The position numbers and the translations under genes are program-made. This document shows positions 63,383-64,000 of a stretch of 64,000 nt of DNA, piece after piece. The stretch's first letter is position 1. Each line of letters opens with the position of its first letter. Source of the DNA: Diorhabda sublineata (Eukaryota; Arthropoda; Insecta; Coleoptera; Chrysomelidae). The stretch covers positions 39,446,294 to 39,510,293 of the forward strand of contig NC_079474.1 in NCBI RefSeq assembly GCF_026230105.1. Reading direction: 5' to 3'. The notes under the pieces are model-generated. The model searched no databases and was not told the origin of the DNA. It saw only the letters and a list, made by a program, of their open reading frames with translations.

Positions 63383-63427
<45 letters not shown>

Positions 63428-63690
63428 AACTGTAAATAGTCTTCTATTACATCATTATTAGATCTCAAGTTACTCGAAGGTCTGAGGGATTGGCACGCTG
63501 GGAAATAATGAACTTACATCAATGGAGATTAAAATTTCCCCATCTTCAATTTCTGTAGTCTTCACTTTGTTACGTAGACTATAAAAACTAAATTTTTTGT
63601 CAAATTTTATCGACATGAAAACTTTATAATGGAACAAACCAACTTTGTAGACTGATTGGAAAGTTCTTAAGCCAACAAACACTAATTAGA
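62415..63690 (-). mobile_element. Penelope-like element relic (RT + GIY-YIG)
   Basis: Antisense to the ERG gene, inside its last visible intron. Minus-strand blocks in order: KVKTTEIEDGEILISIDVSS and LFPSVPIPQT (RT palm, first Asp, 63470-63560), then NEFYDQDEATAMGNLSTFMA and LFMSHFEKQINKEFEY, then YRYVDDVFGIFNEKK (catalytic YVDD at about 63217-63228). A fairly long C-terminal part follows: KDKIPNLEKSGIYENNLGDR, RKYIGQIKRSVIVRFKEHTA (GIY and YIG motifs, 62810-62910) and ADHAAIHNHDININNVKLIK. RT plus a C-terminal GIY-YIG nuclease is the hallmark of Penelope-like elements. Frameshifts occur near 62785, 63100 and 63470. An AT microsatellite interrupts the RT. The 3' tail ends about 30 bp from the exon donor at 62387. 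Confidence 0.88.
63384..63422. repeat. (AT)n microsatellite inside Penelope RT
   Basis: About 18 AT units lie between DYLQLTN and EQNYFQYNN in the RT reading frame. The tract between these codons is 37 bp by my count, which shifts the frame by one. Confidence 0.9.
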
Positions 63691-63803
63691 AAAAATTCTT
63701 ACTCATGAATTAATGATAGTTATGGAATATTGATATTTTCAATGTGCCTTAAAAGCTAGATTTATATATAGTAATCTATTTTCTATTATTTCTATTATTT
63801 TAG

Positions 63804-63904
63804 GCAACATCACATCATACAGAACAAAGTATCGCATGCTACCAGTTTAGATGCCATAGCTAGAAGACAGTGCTTTAAAACTGGATACCCTACCGTTAGC
63901 ATTT
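63804..63904 (+). CDS. sei: ERG/seizure K+ channel, linker exon
   Basis: This short exon encodes QHHIIQNKVSHATSLDAIAR, then RQCFKTGYPTVSI, further linker before the first transmembrane segment. The acceptor is a pyrimidine/AT tract ending in TTTTAG at 63803. The donor is GTAAGT at 63905. It enters in phase 2, which matches the preceding exon, and leaves in phase 1. Identification depends on phase, strand and order rather than on family similarity, since this linker is weakly conserved. The channel pore, S1-S6 and nucleotide-binding-homology exons are not in the window. Confidence 0.78.
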
Positions 63905-64000
63905 GTAAGTTCTAGAAAATTCCCATGCCTTTATTTAGTAACAGTTCTTACAAAAATGTAAATATCTTAATTTAGTAGCGACACTTTCATATTATTAGAA

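Noticed and set aside
1..64000. CRISPR arrays, operons, rRNA or other bacterial-type features
   Set aside because: None present; the sequence is eukaryotic intron-rich DNA.

Overview
This 64 kb window is AT-rich nuclear DNA from an animal, almost certainly an insect. The signs are a split ERG-type (seizure) potassium channel gene with consensus GT-AG splice sites, several insect-type mariner families, Penelope-like and non-LTR retrotransposon relics, and a short (TTAGG)n-like tract matching the usual insect telomere motif. The order cannot be fixed from sequence alone; a beetle or another insect with large introns is a guess.

The only host gene I can support is on the + strand: five internal exons of an ERG/seizure-family voltage-gated K+ channel (6622-6852, 59167-59316, 61205-61346, 62138-62386, 63804-63904; 873 nt in total). 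Phases agree at all four junctions (1, 1, 2, 2). The first two exons make up most of the N-terminal PAS (eag) domain and are separated by a 52,314-bp intron that fills most of the window. The last three encode the poorly conserved PAS-to-S1 linker. The exon for the extreme N-terminus was not found and probably lies upstream. The transmembrane and cyclic-nucleotide-binding-homology exons must lie downstream.

The big intron is a graveyard of mobile elements in both orientations. There are mariner relics (1-710, 8440-8760, 14480-15190, 18620-19330, 27990-28470, 32050-32230, 37960-38200, 46950-47625). A distinct mariner-like family with long inverted arms is represented by one nearly intact copy (10029-11484, ORF 10429-11244), one clearly related decayed copy (33264-34676) and a further remnant (37540-37940). 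There is another IS630-like relic (7290-7600), a hAT/ZBED-like relic (35640-36540), a tyrosine-recombinase fragment (23460-23720) and many non-LTR reverse transcriptase relics (4526-6125, 12425-14060, 19980-20720, 21020-21960, 29480-30275, 49360-50715, 52025-52560, 54200-55349, 57780-58460). Penelope-like 3' ends lie at 1570-1735 and 9165-9575, and a larger Penelope-like copy with YVDD and GIY-YIG motifs lies in the last visible intron (62415-63690). A 565-bp element bounded by TTAA looks like a piggyBac-type MITE (55354-55918).

The remaining sequence is AT-rich intron in which I see no genes, tRNAs, rRNAs or CRISPR arrays. The most interesting structure is the long-armed mariner-like family. 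In both clear copies the inverted arms run through the start-codon region of the transposase, and in the young copy the 255-bp arms are nearly identical although one outer terminus is missing.
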